The notes: generated by a model not told the origin, from the sequence alone. Positions 1-10,353 are shown, counted from the first letter of the stretch. The stretch is DNA of 64,000 nt from Entamoeba invadens IP1 (GCF_000330505.1 NW_004191622.1:235106-299105), one strand, 5' to 3'. Made by a program: numbers and translations.

Positions 1-40
1 ATCTTCCGTTAATTGGAAATATATGAAAACCCTAAGATAA

Positions 41-49
41 TATATAAAG
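41..49 (+). promoter_or_regulatory. TATA-like element of the eEF1B-gamma domain gene
   Basis: TATATAAAG lies about 30 bases before the ATG at 78. This fits the Entamoeba pattern of a TATA-like box about 30 bases before the start site and a leader of only a few bases. Position and match are seen; function is inferred. Confidence 0.45.
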
Positions 50-77
50 AGAGAACACATCTCTTATCTCGTAAATT

Positions 78-575
78 ATGACTGAACAAGAGAAAGTTGC
101 CACTGAAACTGCCGAGGCTGAAGCACCAAAGGTTGAATTCAACTTGGAAAGCTGGAAGCGTTTGTATTGCAACTCTGAAATTACCGAGTCCATCCCATGG
201 TTCTTCGAACACTTCGACAGTGAGCACTTCACAATTTGGTTCTCCAAATACAACACCCCAGTCGAAATGCCACAGAGATTCATGGTCAACAACTTGGTTG
301 GTGGAACCATTCAGAGACTCGACTCTCTCTCCAGAAACGGATTCGGTTCAATCCTCATCTTCGGTGAGCAATCCCCATACGAAATCGAAGCCCTCTGGGT
401 CTTCACTGGACACGAATTACCAAAGGAATTCACTGATTGCGCTGATACTGAGTGCTATGATACCAGAAAGATGGATCTTAACAACGAAGCCGATAAGGTT
501 ATCATCAAGGAGTTCTTGGCTTGGGAAGGTGATTTCGGAGGAAGAAAGAATCCAGACGGAAGACTCTTCAAGTGA
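78..575 (+). CDS. Free-standing elongation factor 1B gamma C-terminal (EF1G) domain protein
   Basis: A 165-residue protein. After a short acidic lead (residues 1-18), residues 20-165 match the conserved C-terminal EF1G domain of eEF1B-gamma: a WKRLY start, a PWFFEHFD segment, NNLVGGTIQRLD, FGSILIFGEQ, ALWVFTGHELP, the FLAWEGDFGG block and a terminal GRLFK. eEF1B-gamma normally scaffolds the complex that reloads eEF1A with GTP and is about 400 residues long, with an N-terminal glutathione-transferase domain. That domain and the lysine-rich linker are absent here. The ATG at 78 follows a TATA-like box and in-frame stops, so this looks like the true start and not the tail of a longer gene, although an upstream exon outside the window cannot be excluded. 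Confidence 0.85.
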   Translation: MTEQEKVATETAEAEAPKVEFNLESWKRLYCNSEITESIPWFFEHFDSEHFTIWFSKYNTPVEMPQRFMVNNLVGGTIQRLDSLSRNGFGSILIFGEQSPYEIEALWVFTGHELPKEFTDCADTECYDTRKMDLNNEADKVIIKEFLAWEGDFGGRKNPDGRLFK

Positions 576-672
576 GATTTTTTAGACTTCGTTATCTTTT
601 TTATTCTACTACTAATACCATCATGAAACTATTAATTATAATAACTTTTTAATATAATCTCAGAATTTCAGT

Positions 673-1839
673 GTGATGATGAAAGTCACTTCTCTCGTCT
701 TTATTTTGATGTGTGTTCTATTCACGTTCTTGTACTTCACAACGCCACAATTCTTGATTGACCCGCGTGTCGTTATGTATCAATACGAAACAGCGAAACA
801 ACAAATATCAATAACTATAGAACAGAAAACCCTACCTCAATTGGTGAATAAAACAGTGCCGAAATACACAGATAAGGTGTGTCCTGAAGGGATTGATGTT
901 GTGTGGTTATGGGTCAATGGATCTGATCCGGTATTCCGACAACAATACGAGCGAAGTGGCAAGAAGAGTGGGGAGGGGAGGTTTCGCGACTATAACACAC
1001 TTCAATACTCTTTACGTTCCGTCTATGAATATGCTCCATATATCAAGAATTATTACATCGTGACAATGGACCAAATTCCGTCTTTCATCAACATGTCGCG
1101 ATTGACGTATAACGATTATAAGTTGCGAATCGTCTCCCATAAGGAGATCTTCCCCGACACTTCAGTCCTTCCCATTTTCAATTCAAATGCCTTAGAAGTT
1201 TCACTTCACAACATCAAGAACTTGTCTTCTTGTTTCTTGTATTTGAACGATGACATGTTTCTTGGTAACACATTAAGTCCTTCCCATTTCATTGCACAAA
1301 CCGGAAAACTCAAAATCTATGCCAACTCTTGGGCTGCACCCGACAAAGAACGAATGCAAAAGAACATATGGCACCGCAGTGTCGGATACTCAAACGAACG
1401 GGTGAATGCAATCTTCAAGCAGCCCCCTACTAAGAAACACAGTTATGTCTCCCATCACTGCTATTTCTTCAAAACCTCAATCCTCGCCGATCTCGAAAAG
1501 AACTTGAAAAAGGAATACGTCAAAACTCGCCAGAGTAAGTTCCGCCACGACGACGATATGGCAGTCCCATTTTCACATGGGGCTTATGCCGTCGAGTCTG
1601 GCAATGGTACATACATCAGAGAGTCTAACTACTATTACGCTACATTCACTGGAAATCGCGCGACGAATTTGAAGACCATCAACAACATTAAGAACAAGAA
1701 GCCACAGTGCGTCTGTCTGAATGACGCTCTTGACAAAGCGACGAAAGACCAAATAGATAAGGAGACTATTGTCCTCCATACCTTTCTCGATCAGTACCTC
1801 CCAAGGTCCTCCCCTTTTGAAAACGAAGTATCGTTGTAA
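673..1839 (+). CDS. Stealth-family sugar-phosphate transferase (GNPTAB-like)
   Basis: A 388-residue type II membrane protein: a hydrophobic anchor at residues 5-23, then a lumenal domain with the Stealth regions in order. CR1 is IDVVWLWVNGSDP (74-86); CR2 starts at RFRDYNTLQYSLRS (103-116) and includes NDDMF (192-196); CR3 is around HSYVSHHCYFFKTS (256-269); CR4 is the terminal LPRSSPFE. The family includes the lysosomal-enzyme GlcNAc-1-phosphotransferase and bacterial capsule hexose-phosphate transferases, which move a sugar-1-phosphate from a nucleotide sugar onto a glycan. A Golgi or ER role in glycan or proteophosphoglycan phosphorylation is likely but inferred. Donor and acceptor cannot be told from sequence. 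Three adjacent ATGs open the frame; the first is used here. Confidence 0.82.
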   Translation: MMMKVTSLVFILMCVLFTFLYFTTPQFLIDPRVVMYQYETAKQQISITIEQKTLPQLVNKTVPKYTDKVCPEGIDVVWLWVNGSDPVFRQQYERSGKKSGEGRFRDYNTLQYSLRSVYEYAPYIKNYYIVTMDQIPSFINMSRLTYNDYKLRIVSHKEIFPDTSVLPIFNSNALEVSLHNIKNLSSCFLYLNDDMFLGNTLSPSHFIAQTGKLKIYANSWAAPDKERMQKNIWHRSVGYSNERVNAIFKQPPTKKHSYVSHHCYFFKTSILADLEKNLKKEYVKTRQSKFRHDDDMAVPFSHGAYAVESGNGTYIRESNYYYATFTGNRATNLKTINNIKNKKPQCVCLNDALDKATKDQIDKETIVLHTFLDQYLPRSSPFENEVSL

Positions 1840-1904
1840 TTCAATCAATTAGTGTGTGCTTCGTGTATAGTAAATTTATTGTTAAAGTACTATAATTAAA
1901 TAGT

Positions 1905-2357
1905 TCAGAGGTCGAGAATGTGGTCCTTGTGCTTTTGAGCCGCTTTGAGTCGCTCGAGCTTTGTTGGCTCATCGATGCGAATAGCGTCGGGGAAGGCTCT
2001 CTTTTCTTTCACGTCGATTTTTGGACGATTTTGTTCTCGTCGCTTCTCGAGGAGCTTCCTGCGCTTTGCGATTTGTTCTGGTGTTTTGAGGGAATCGATG
2101 TGCGATTCGTTGTTGTATAACGCATTCAACTGCTTCTCTTCATCCGTTTCGGTATCAAGGAACTTTTCAGCCTTCTCCTCTTTGTAAAGTGCTTTGCGAT
2201 TTCCATAGACCCGTTTCCATTGAAAGGTCTTCTGAAGTTCATGCAAGATCGTCACATAACTCACGTCAAATGACGTGGCGTCGACGTGGTCCTCTTCGCC
2301 TCGGTGCATGAAACGCTTGTCATTTAATTGTGAGGAGACTTCCTTTGTTTCAGCCAT
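1905..2357 (-). CDS. Hypothetical charged helical protein, 150 aa
   Basis: An intact 150-residue frame with ATG at 2357. It is rich in Lys, Glu and Arg. Residues 60-120 are predicted helical or coiled-coil, including a KRRKLLEKRREQNRPK stretch that could act as a nuclear localisation signal. No family is recognised. It lies tail to tail with the Stealth gene (65 bases apart) and is divergent from the Myb gene. Codon use and gene-like spacing make it a probable real gene. A nuclear or RNA-related role is only a guess from composition. Confidence 0.6.
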   Translation of the reverse strand: MAETKEVSSQLNDKRFMHRGEEDHVDATSFDVSYVTILHELQKTFQWKRVYGNRKALYKEEKAEKFLDTETDEEKQLNALYNNESHIDSLKTPEQIAKRRKLLEKRREQNRPKIDVKEKRAFPDAIRIDEPTKLERLKAAQKHKDHILDL

Positions 2358-2483
2358 TCTGGATTATTTGGTTCAAATGAATGATTTGGGAAGAATTCAG
2401 GGTTATCTTCTCACGTGTGAAATCTGAGTGTTTAGTGTAACTGTTCAAAACCCAGAATCTTCGGGAAACACATCCTTTCTGGA

Positions 2484-2511
2484 GGTATAGTTAAATATAG
2501 TACAAGTATTA
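2484..2511. promoter_or_regulatory. Shared upstream element, copy 1
   Basis: A 28-base AT-rich stretch starting GGTATAGTTAAATATAG recurs at 13703-13728 with only one TA dinucleotide missing. Both copies lie in the 5' region of a minus-strand gene (start 2357 here, Vps16 start 13647 there). A shared promoter motif is possible. Seen: the match. Inferred: function. Confidence 0.3.
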
Positions 2512-2724
2512 TTAAAAAATGGTACTGGCTCACTTCATCAAAGATGAGTTTTGTTAATACGAGATATGATTGCGATATTTCATACTCATTTCATCGAATC
2601 ACCAATCACTTGGGTCGAGCGTTGGAATAAATAGAACTAGAATCAGGCGAAACCCAAGAAAGAGCTATAAATAAAGTATACTATACTATAAAAAGGAGGA
2701 TCTGAACGGAACGACGGGTTAGAA

Positions 2725-3123
2725 ATGGCAAATGATTTGGAGACACACAAGGGAATAGTCTCCGAGTTCGATAAGATATGGAACGAACAAGACACCAAAT
2801 GGAAAGCTTTGTTTGACCATCCTATGATTACAACCGGAGACTTCCGGTATTGGAATGACAGAGAACACATCAGGTTCTTGGTTTGCATCGACTTCTTAAA
2901 TGCTAAAAAGTGTCGAGGGCTTCCTGTGCAACAGATCTCCGCTTACGTCTTAACTCGAAACCCAACACAAGTCAGAACACACGCCCAAAAGTTTTTCAAA
3001 ACCCCTAAACCAACTAAACCGGAAATTAGAAGAAAAGTCGATATCCTTTTAAGTAAAGATGGAGCAATTCTAAGAAACTTGTTTGTGGAAAATAAGACTC
3101 GTAGCAACGACCAAGTATTATGA
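2725..3123 (+). CDS. Myb-like SHAQKYF-class DNA-binding protein
   Basis: A 132-residue protein with a single Myb-like repeat at residues 41-92. It begins with the tryptophan of RYWNDREHIRFLVCID and ends in the recognition-helix motif THAQKFF (85-91), a variant of SHAQKYF. Such one-repeat Myb proteins are sequence-specific transcription regulators in plants and amoebozoans, and Entamoeba has an expanded set. The flanks (1-40 and 93-132) are basic and not recognisable. The ATG at 2725 follows a TATA-like TATACTATAAAAAGG about 40 bases upstream. Target genes cannot be predicted. Confidence 0.78.
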   Translation: MANDLETHKGIVSEFDKIWNEQDTKWKALFDHPMITTGDFRYWNDREHIRFLVCIDFLNAKKCRGLPVQQISAYVLTRNPTQVRTHAQKFFKTPKPTKPEIRRKVDILLSKDGAILRNLFVENKTRSNDQVL

Positions 3124-3771
3124 ATGATTAACTCTCATCTTTTCAAAATTGATGTTTAAACTACTTGTTATTAGTTGTTTTACTATTAATGGATCGTTTC
3201 CATTGGAATGTAAACTTTTGTTTTGTTTATAATGTTAATCAGTCAACTCCATTCCGTCACTTCTGTTGTTATTTATTGTGATTTGAATGCCAATTTTAAT
3301 CAGATCGATTGAGTGATTGGATATTTTCCCGTTGTTTTAAAAGAATATTTTTCCAAAGAGTAAAAACAAATACCATTTTAATAGTTATGTTCCTTATTAT
3401 TAATAAGGTCAGTTTGTTTCATTTTAATTATGGTTTTTTTATAATATATTATATAAAAATAAAAAAATAGTTTATTACAAAAAATGAAAAAAACTTGGAA
3501 AAGCACACTGAGGATTGTATTCTAAACTGTTGTTATTATTCCCACTTCGTTTTTTAATTAAAAAAGGAAATTCATTCCACACTATAATTAAGATTGATGT
3601 TCGATCTTAAATAATTAACTACAATTAATAATATAATTAAAACATAATAATAAAAATTGTATTATTAAATACAAAATGATAACTTATTTTTTAATTAATT
3701 TAACTATAAATTATAGTAAAAAAGAAATAAACAAATTAATAGTTATTGAATAATAAAAATGAAAAAATGAA

Positions 3772-3816
3772 TTATTCGTCGTCATCAGGATACAAGTTCT
3801 TGTATAAGAGCCAAGT
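3772..3816 (-). CDS. Partial gene: last 14 codons of a minus-strand ORF cut by a gap
   Basis: Directly left of the 100-N gap the minus strand reads open for 14 codons, TWLLYKNLYPDDDE, and then stops with TAA at 3774-3772. Local base composition rises to coding-like levels only in this strip. It probably is the C-terminus of a gene whose body lies in the unsequenced gap, since the right flank of the gap (3917 on) shows no continuing frame. Too short for family assignment. Confidence 0.35.
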   Translation of the reverse strand, partial: TWLLYKNLYPDDDE

Positions 3817-3916
3817 NNNNNNNNNNNNNNNNNNNNNNNNNNNNNNNNNNNNNNNNNNNNNNNNNNNNNNNNNNNNNNNNNNNNNNNNNNNNNNNNNNNN
3901 NNNNNNNNNNNNNNNN
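3817..3916. other. Assembly gap (100 N)
   Basis: Exactly 100 N, as are the other two gaps in the window, so the length is a placeholder. Coding sequence runs into its left edge on the minus strand. Confidence 0.99.
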
Positions 3917-4696
3917 TTCTTCTGATATCTTAAGATTAAAAGTACTCAAATAATGGGAAATTGTTATTATCTTTTTTGTCAAATGGCTTATTGAGTTGAT
4001 ATTTTTATAATCTAATCATAATTATAATTAATTTTTTAATATATTAAAATAAAAATAATTAGATGAACGAAAAGAGATTTTTTTCATTGAAAAAATATAC
4101 AATAATTTGACTAAAAATTGGGAAAATAGGTAATTACTCATTATTATTATTTCAAAAAATATTTTTACAACTCTTGATAATATATTTAATAATATATATT
4201 ATATTATTTATTGGTTATATATTATTTTTGTAAACAACTCTTTAAATCTAAAAAAAATAAAACAAACTTAAAATGATAGAAAAGTCAACATTTTTTATTA
4301 TTAAAAATACCAATTTTCACTTTTCTTGACTTTCAGTTTTGTCATTTTAAATGTGAACATAATAGTTCTTTATTTATTTGTAATGAGATAAAACTCCAAT
4401 AAAAAAAATTTTAAGTTAATAAGTTTTAAAATAGTAATATTTTATTATTTTAATTATAAAAATTATTATAACAAAACGGTAATAAAAAATATTACAACTT
4501 TTAAATACTTTTAAATTATATAAACATTATAATTTAATAAAATAAATTAAAGAAAATTAAAAAAAATAAGATTTATTATCATACTATAGTTTAACCATAC
4601 ATTATAATTAATTTAACCATATTACTTTAATTAAATGCAATTAATAAAAATACCCAATAATAACTATAATTAACCGAACAGAATAAGTAAATTTCG

Positions 4697-4963
4697 ATGC
4701 CAAAGGTCAAGACAACAAAACAATTGAAAACCAATGACAAAAAGGACGACAAAAAACCACGAAAAGTAAGTCAAGTAGCCCAGACAAAAGCGCAGCTTGA
4801 GAAAAAAGTGGAGAACTTAGACTCGAATACACAGGCTTTACAACAACTTGGTCTTATCGGATCGACAGGACGCAAGCCAACTGACAAAAAACTTACAAAG
4901 CGTGACAAGAAGAAGATTCATGCTGCAATAAAGAGGAACAAGACAATTCCTAAACTCGATTGA
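4697..4963 (+). CDS. Small highly basic hypothetical protein, 88 aa
   Basis: An intact 88-residue frame with ATG at 4697 and a very Lys-rich composition (over one quarter Lys/Arg by eye). It has a short helical segment at residues 25-52 and a basic tail with LTKRDKKKIHAAIKRNK. The make-up is typical of small nucleolar or ribosome-biogenesis proteins, but no family is recognised. It stands in GC-richer sequence than its surroundings, supporting a real gene. The next gene, on the same strand, is the U3 snoRNP protein Utp22. Confidence 0.6.
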   Translation: MPKVKTTKQLKTNDKKDDKKPRKVSQVAQTKAQLEKKVENLDSNTQALQQLGLIGSTGRKPTDKKLTKRDKKKIHAAIKRNKTIPKLD

Positions 4964-5180
4964 TTACAAAACCCTTGGTTCTTTTTTACTAATCATTTCT
5001 AATTCATTATTATTATAATAAACTATATCATTTAGTGGTTTTAAATACTATGGAATATACTATACTAACTATACATTAAAGATAGATATTATTCTAGTAG
5101 ATAGACTAGTATATTTCTATTTAGTTTTTCTATTAATATATATAGAAATACATAAACTACGAGTTTTACAAGGGTTTATT

Positions 5181-7045
5181 ATGTCAATGGAACATGTGAA
5201 GACCGAAGTCAAAAGTGAGGAAATGTCTGACGAAGAAAACAGTCTTTCTGAGTACGACAAATCACAAGACGATCCACAAGATGAGTCACAAGACGAATCT
5301 GACGATGAGATTACCGATTTCACACAATACGACTTAGCGATAAGAATTCGAGAGGGTTCCAGACTTTCTTTAGAAACCCTAAATTCGATGAGTGAGATGA
5401 TTTCTGAAGCCTTAGTTGGGCGAATTAAGAAGATGGATATTGTGACTGACTTGAGTGGATTTCCATCATTGAAAGAGAAGACGAAGGACATTTTGTTGTT
5501 ATTCAAATACGACCGCTGGGGGTGTTTTAAAGAGCAAATTCTAGGGCCTTCATTTGAAGACAAAGAGAAGCATGAGAAGTTCAAACACATATGGGGGGAG
5601 TTAGCGGAGTTTCGGCGGTTTCGAGATGGGCGTATGATGTGTGTAGTAACGCACCAAACGGAGAGTGACAAGTCGTTTTCGACCAACGAATATTTCATCC
5701 GGCAGTTATTAATCAAACACTTTGGACTTACACATCATAATATGATTACCGATTTTAATAATATAATTCGAATGTTACCCCCATCCACACGTGGTGTTGA
5801 TATACGAGAAAGTACTCTTGAACTGATCGACATTATTAAGAACACCAAATTGCCTGTAGATATTTCTACTGTACGACCTATCTCAGCAAGTACTCGATTC
5901 ACTTCATATATTTACCCTAAAAAGATAACAAACAACACAGTCGACTATTCACTTTATGTGGAGTCTATCCCTCTCGTCATCACTTTTACTTATTTAGGAA
6001 ATTGGCCGGATCGTCTCGAAGCTATTAATTCGATGAAAACTAGTCTGAGTCTGGAAATTAAAAATCAACTGAGTAAGCAAGGGATTCAAGGAATTGTGAG
6101 AACAGACGGGTATACCATTTACTATAAGAATTACGTCTTTTCTATTTATTATAACTCCGCAGAAGAAATGCAACTCTTCTTCAAGTACGATGACATAGAA
6201 AACGCTAAGAAGTGTGCACACATGTACAGACAACAACCCGCAGTGTCTTCTTATCTCTTAGAAAGCTGTTTGAAAAACCCAAGTTTCTCCCTTTCAAGTC
6301 GTCTTGTCAAAAAATGGATCTATTCAAAAGGCTTTTCGCCTTACTTCAATGACGAAATTGTTGACGCCATCCTCTCACACTTCTTCTTTCTAAAACCAAT
6401 AGCTACTCCACAAAAATTCTTTATGAAGTTCATCAACTTCTTTGCTTCAGTTACTACTCTCCCACTCGAAATGGGAAATAAAGATGAATTTATAGTTAAA
6501 AGAGACAACGGTAAAGGTATCATTTTTAACTTCGACACAGACCTTGCAGTCAACGCATACTTGAACAATTTCTCCCCGTCACTCCGTGTCGTCCGCTTGT
6601 TGTGTGGATATGCACAACAAACTCAGAAGCTTCTTCAGAACAATTTCTGTTTAAAACAAAATGAAGTCTTTGCAAAGGAATTGTTTGCTATGCCACAATT
6701 CAAGAATGGGATCACTATTAAATTGGACAAAAAACTCTTCACTAAACAAAATACAAAGTTCCTCTCTGATTATTGTAGCCAACACGCTTCGAAAATCGGG
6801 TTCGTCGATTTCGATCCACTCAAAAAATACACGGAAGAGGTAGTGAAGTTCATTAAAGACGACGGTTTGGTCTTTGTGAATTACATCGAAGGGAGCGATA
6901 TATATCTCCAACTGAACCCAAAGTCACAACTCGGCTCACTTCTCGCTCAAAAAGATATGACTTGCAATATAGTTTGTTTTTACTATTTTTTTATATCATG
7001 AAAGTTCTTCGACTCGATTGTATTTTTTAGTTTTATTTACTATAG
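5181..7045 (+). CDS. U3 snoRNP protein Utp22/Nrap (NOL6), short form
   Basis: About 601 residues. Nrap/Utp22 signatures are WGELAEFRRFRDG near residue 140 (family WGxKAELRRFKDG), the central region with LVKKWIYSKGFSP and NDEIVDAILSHFF near 380-400, and the C-terminal block FVDFDPLKKYTEEVVKF. The family forms the UtpC subcomplex of the small-subunit processome and has tandem nucleotidyltransferase-like folds without activity. Fungal and animal versions exceed 1100 residues; here the first 350-400 residues are missing and an acidic leader (15-50) stands in their place. A GTTTGT donor at 6972 and TTTTTTAG ending at 7030 suggest a terminal intron with final exon 7031-7045. Unspliced, the frame would stop at 7001. 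Confidence 0.7.
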
Positions 7046-7375
7046 TATTTGTAGTAAAAAATATATGTATCAAAAAATATAACAAATTCATAATTTAATT
7101 CTAATTTATGTTCAATTGCCATTTTTTGTAATAAAATATACTATTGGTGTGGTACAATAATTGACAATCAGACCTCTTTCTTGACCAAAACGAATTTGAT
7201 GACGATGGGTGAGTTTAAGCTGGCTCTTCAAAGACTTGGAGGGTCTTTTGTGACTGATGTGATCATTGAATGATTGGAATGAATTTATTATACAATTATA
7301 AATACTAATAAAATCGTATAAATTAATAGTTTAACTTTTTCAAAAATAACAACTCCTCTGAACTAAAAAAATAAG
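7046..7375. other. Intergenic, no gene seen
   Basis: AT-rich spacer between Utp22 and the TOPLESS-like gene. A slightly GC-richer strip at about 7180-7270 has no open frame of useful length. Nothing recognised. Confidence 0.4.
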
Positions 7376-10250
7376 ATGTCTGACAAAACGAAGGAATTCT
7401 CTTATTTGATTTTGCAGTATCTCCAATCACAAACAAATAAAGAAATATTTCTGATGACGAGCGCTTTACTAAAACTCTACTTTTCAAAGGAATATGTTAT
7501 TGAATTAACAAAGAGAAATGATCTGGAAAAACTCCAAATGTACCTCCGTTGTTTTGTCAAGTTTGTCATTCCATCAATCGCTTCAGATTTTTACATATTA
7601 TTTTTTTGATGAATACCATTTGCTGTTATCAATTTGGCCTCTCATTTACTCAGATCAAATTTGATGAAACGAAGGAACATTTGAGGCATTAAAAAATATG
7701 TTTAAAATAAAAGGACTTAACCCAAGCCATAATGATTTCGCGACAGTCAAAGCATGCGTCGCACTCCTTGAATACCAACTGTGCGCCGGATGTATCCAGA
7801 ACGATATCGAGAAGATTGTCGCAGTCAAGAGAGAAATTGAGGCGTTGGAAAATCCAAAGTCATTATTGGTGACGGAAAGGCTGAACAAGATCAAGGCAAA
7901 AATATCAATGGGGTATTCCGTGTACAATGATTTAGAGGTCAAACCAATCACCGAAAACCCGGAGAAGTACAGAGCTGAACAACTGGGAAACGTAATCGTC
8001 GCGGCAATGTCGGAGAGCAAAGAAATGACAGAGAAAATGGTGTTCCCTTCCATCATCCCAGACCAACTAAAAAGACTTGTATCAAACGGAATACGGTATG
8101 ACCATATCGTGAAATGTGGAGGAAAGCCAAAAGAGAAGATTGTGATTGAGTCGTTTTTAAACAATACGCATACGTGTGGCGCGACTAGTGATATTGATTT
8201 CGGCACGCAAATGGGCAAACTGTATGGGATGAAAGACACTGTGACAGCTTTGCACGCAGAAGGAGATATCGTACATATCGGTTACAAAAGTGGAGTGTTT
8301 CAGTGCTATGACTTGAGCCAAAACCGTGTTTGTTTACAAGACTCATTTTCGTCCGAAATTGTATCCGTTGATTCTTCGCTCCCATGTTTTATTGTTGCAC
8401 AAAGCACAAAGGTGAAGGTATATTTGGAGGGAAACCAGAGGGTTTCCGTTATGTGTGAAATTAAAGGGGAAAATGTCCAAAAAGTTGGGGTGATGAGGGG
8501 CAGAACAGAAATTGTCGTTTTGGATAATAAAAGGCTCAAAATTTACTCAAACAATGGAAAAGTCCTTTTATTCAGCTCTGATGGTGTTTTGGATTTCGTT
8601 TTTGGTTCCCACAGTTGCTGTTTGAAGGTTGTTAAAGGGGACGGTGTTTATTCAATTTTTGGAGGCTTCGGGAAAAAATACGAAGAGAAAACGGAAAAAA
8701 ACATCCCTTCAGTTGTGAGTGCTTACAATGGTGTTGTGAGTACCCAAAGCAAATTTTTCAATATACAGCGACAGAACGAAGAAATCGAAAGAGACCAAAA
8801 AACAGAAGAAAAGGCGCTATTTGGAGGTAAAAATGGGATGATAGTCAGGTCAAAAAGTGGGGTTTTTCTCAAGAGTACGGAAGGCTGTAAAAAGGTCAAG
8901 GGTTTGGACGATGCGATTTTACTTTCCGGCATTGACAATATCGAGGTTGGGTACAGTCCGGCACAGAATTGTGTTGAGATGTTCACCAATACAGTTGAAT
9001 GCATTATTTCGTGGAGCGACCTTTCAAATAGTCATCCTTCTTTTCTTGTCCAACCTTCGAAACAAGGAGACGACGATTCTGTTGTGAAAAAGAGTGAAGA
9101 AATACCACCTGATAGTATCCTAATAAAAAAGGAAGTTGCCCCAGAAACAAAAAAATCTGTATCTCATCCTTTAGCTCCTAGTGACAAACCACAACCAAAT
9201 GAAAGAGTTGGTCCAACCCAAGATATCTTACATCATGAATTAAAGCGACAAGACGAATTCCCACACGTTCTTAATCCGTTGTTGCAAAACCCACGAACGA
9301 TTTGTAACGGTCAAAATTTAATGGTGGAGTGTGGGACAGTGTCTGGGAAACGGGGCGACATTTATATTTACACCAAGAGTTCGGCCAACGAATTGTTTGT
9401 CTACAAAAAAACTGTTAATTCTTTTAAGCAATTAAACAACAAGAACCCCCTTCAAGGCTCTCACCCAACTGCTCCCGTGTGCTGTGAGGTGACTCGTTCC
9501 GGGTTGTTCCTTCTTTACAGCAACGATACAAAGTGTGTGTTGTTCAAGTTGGCAGACAGCGTACCCTATCCACCATTTCCAATTTCCCCAAATGTTTCTG
9601 GAATGGTTTCCAAATTGGCGTTCTTCCCGAATGATGCAAATTTAATTTTAATTGGAACAGAGGATAATCCAAATACCAAACTCCCAATGTTCCACGTCTA
9701 TCAAGCGACCAACGGTTTTCGTTCGCAAGACTATTTAAGGACACAACACTTCGACGGAAAAGTTGTTGGATTTTACTTCCCAGAATGTGACAAAAACGCG
9801 AAAAAAATACCGTTTTGTGTAATAAATCAAAAAGGCATTGTGTTGTATTCAATTTACGACAAAGAATCTCACCAAAACAATATCCAAGCCGGAGAAGTGA
9901 AAATCAAGGAAAGGGAAGGTACTGTGTTTATGACTTTCTCCGGAGGGAAGTTTTTGTATCTCGTTGAGAATGGACGCATAACACAGATCGACACTGAGAA
10001 GTGGAATGTCACAAAGGAACTTAAGTTGGACAAAATAGTCTGTGCGTGCATTTCGAATGATCGCAAGAACATTTTGGTGTTAACCGAAACTGTGTTTGTA
10101 GTTGTTAACCCCTTCAACTTTGAGACGAAAATCCTTGATATGGACGAGAGGTTATTAGGTGCGAAGTGGGTGTGTCCGATCGAAGATTCGATGTTTGTGC
10201 TCGCAAAAGGAAAATCTGTTTTGCGATTTGAGCTTGTCCACGGATTTTGA
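7376..10250 (+). CDS. TOPLESS/TPR-like transcriptional corepressor (LisH-CTLH-CRA plus WD40)
   Basis: Two exons, 7376-7560 and 7727-10250, give 902 residues; the intron starts GTTTGT and most plausibly ends at CCCAAG (7726). Residues 5-36 form a LisH motif (KEFSYLILQYL), followed by CTLH (EYVIELTKRNDLEKLQMYL) and a CRA-like helix set. Next comes MVFPSIIPDQLKRLVSNGI and a stretch ending FLNNTHTC, in the same order as the TOPLESS N-terminal domain (LQFP-like turn, then DHSC). The remainder is weakly repetitive beta-propeller sequence in two halves split by a Pro/Lys-rich linker near 450-500. TOPLESS proteins tether repressors to histone deacetylases in plants. A corepressor role here is inferred. 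No neighbour is functionally linked. Confidence 0.68.
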
Positions 10251-10353
10251 TTGATTTTGTGGTGTCAATTGTTTTATATTTTCAATTTGTGTACTTTATT
10301 TGCTTACCAGTGCTGTTCATAGTTGTAAAGAACACGAAAGAAAATTAAATGAA

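Larger units (their letters stand above)
3124..4696. other. AT-rich intergenic stretch with an assembly gap
   Basis: Extremely AT-rich with homopolymer runs and stop codons in all frames. It contains the 100-N gap at 3817-3916 and a 45-base coding remnant next to it (separate entry). No RNA gene or repeat unit was recognised. Confidence 0.5.

Noticed and set aside
7376..10250. Generic WD40 or nucleoporin-type protein
   Set aside because: The LisH-CTLH-CRA order with the FP-turn and Cys element fits TOPLESS better; kept as an alternative to be tested.
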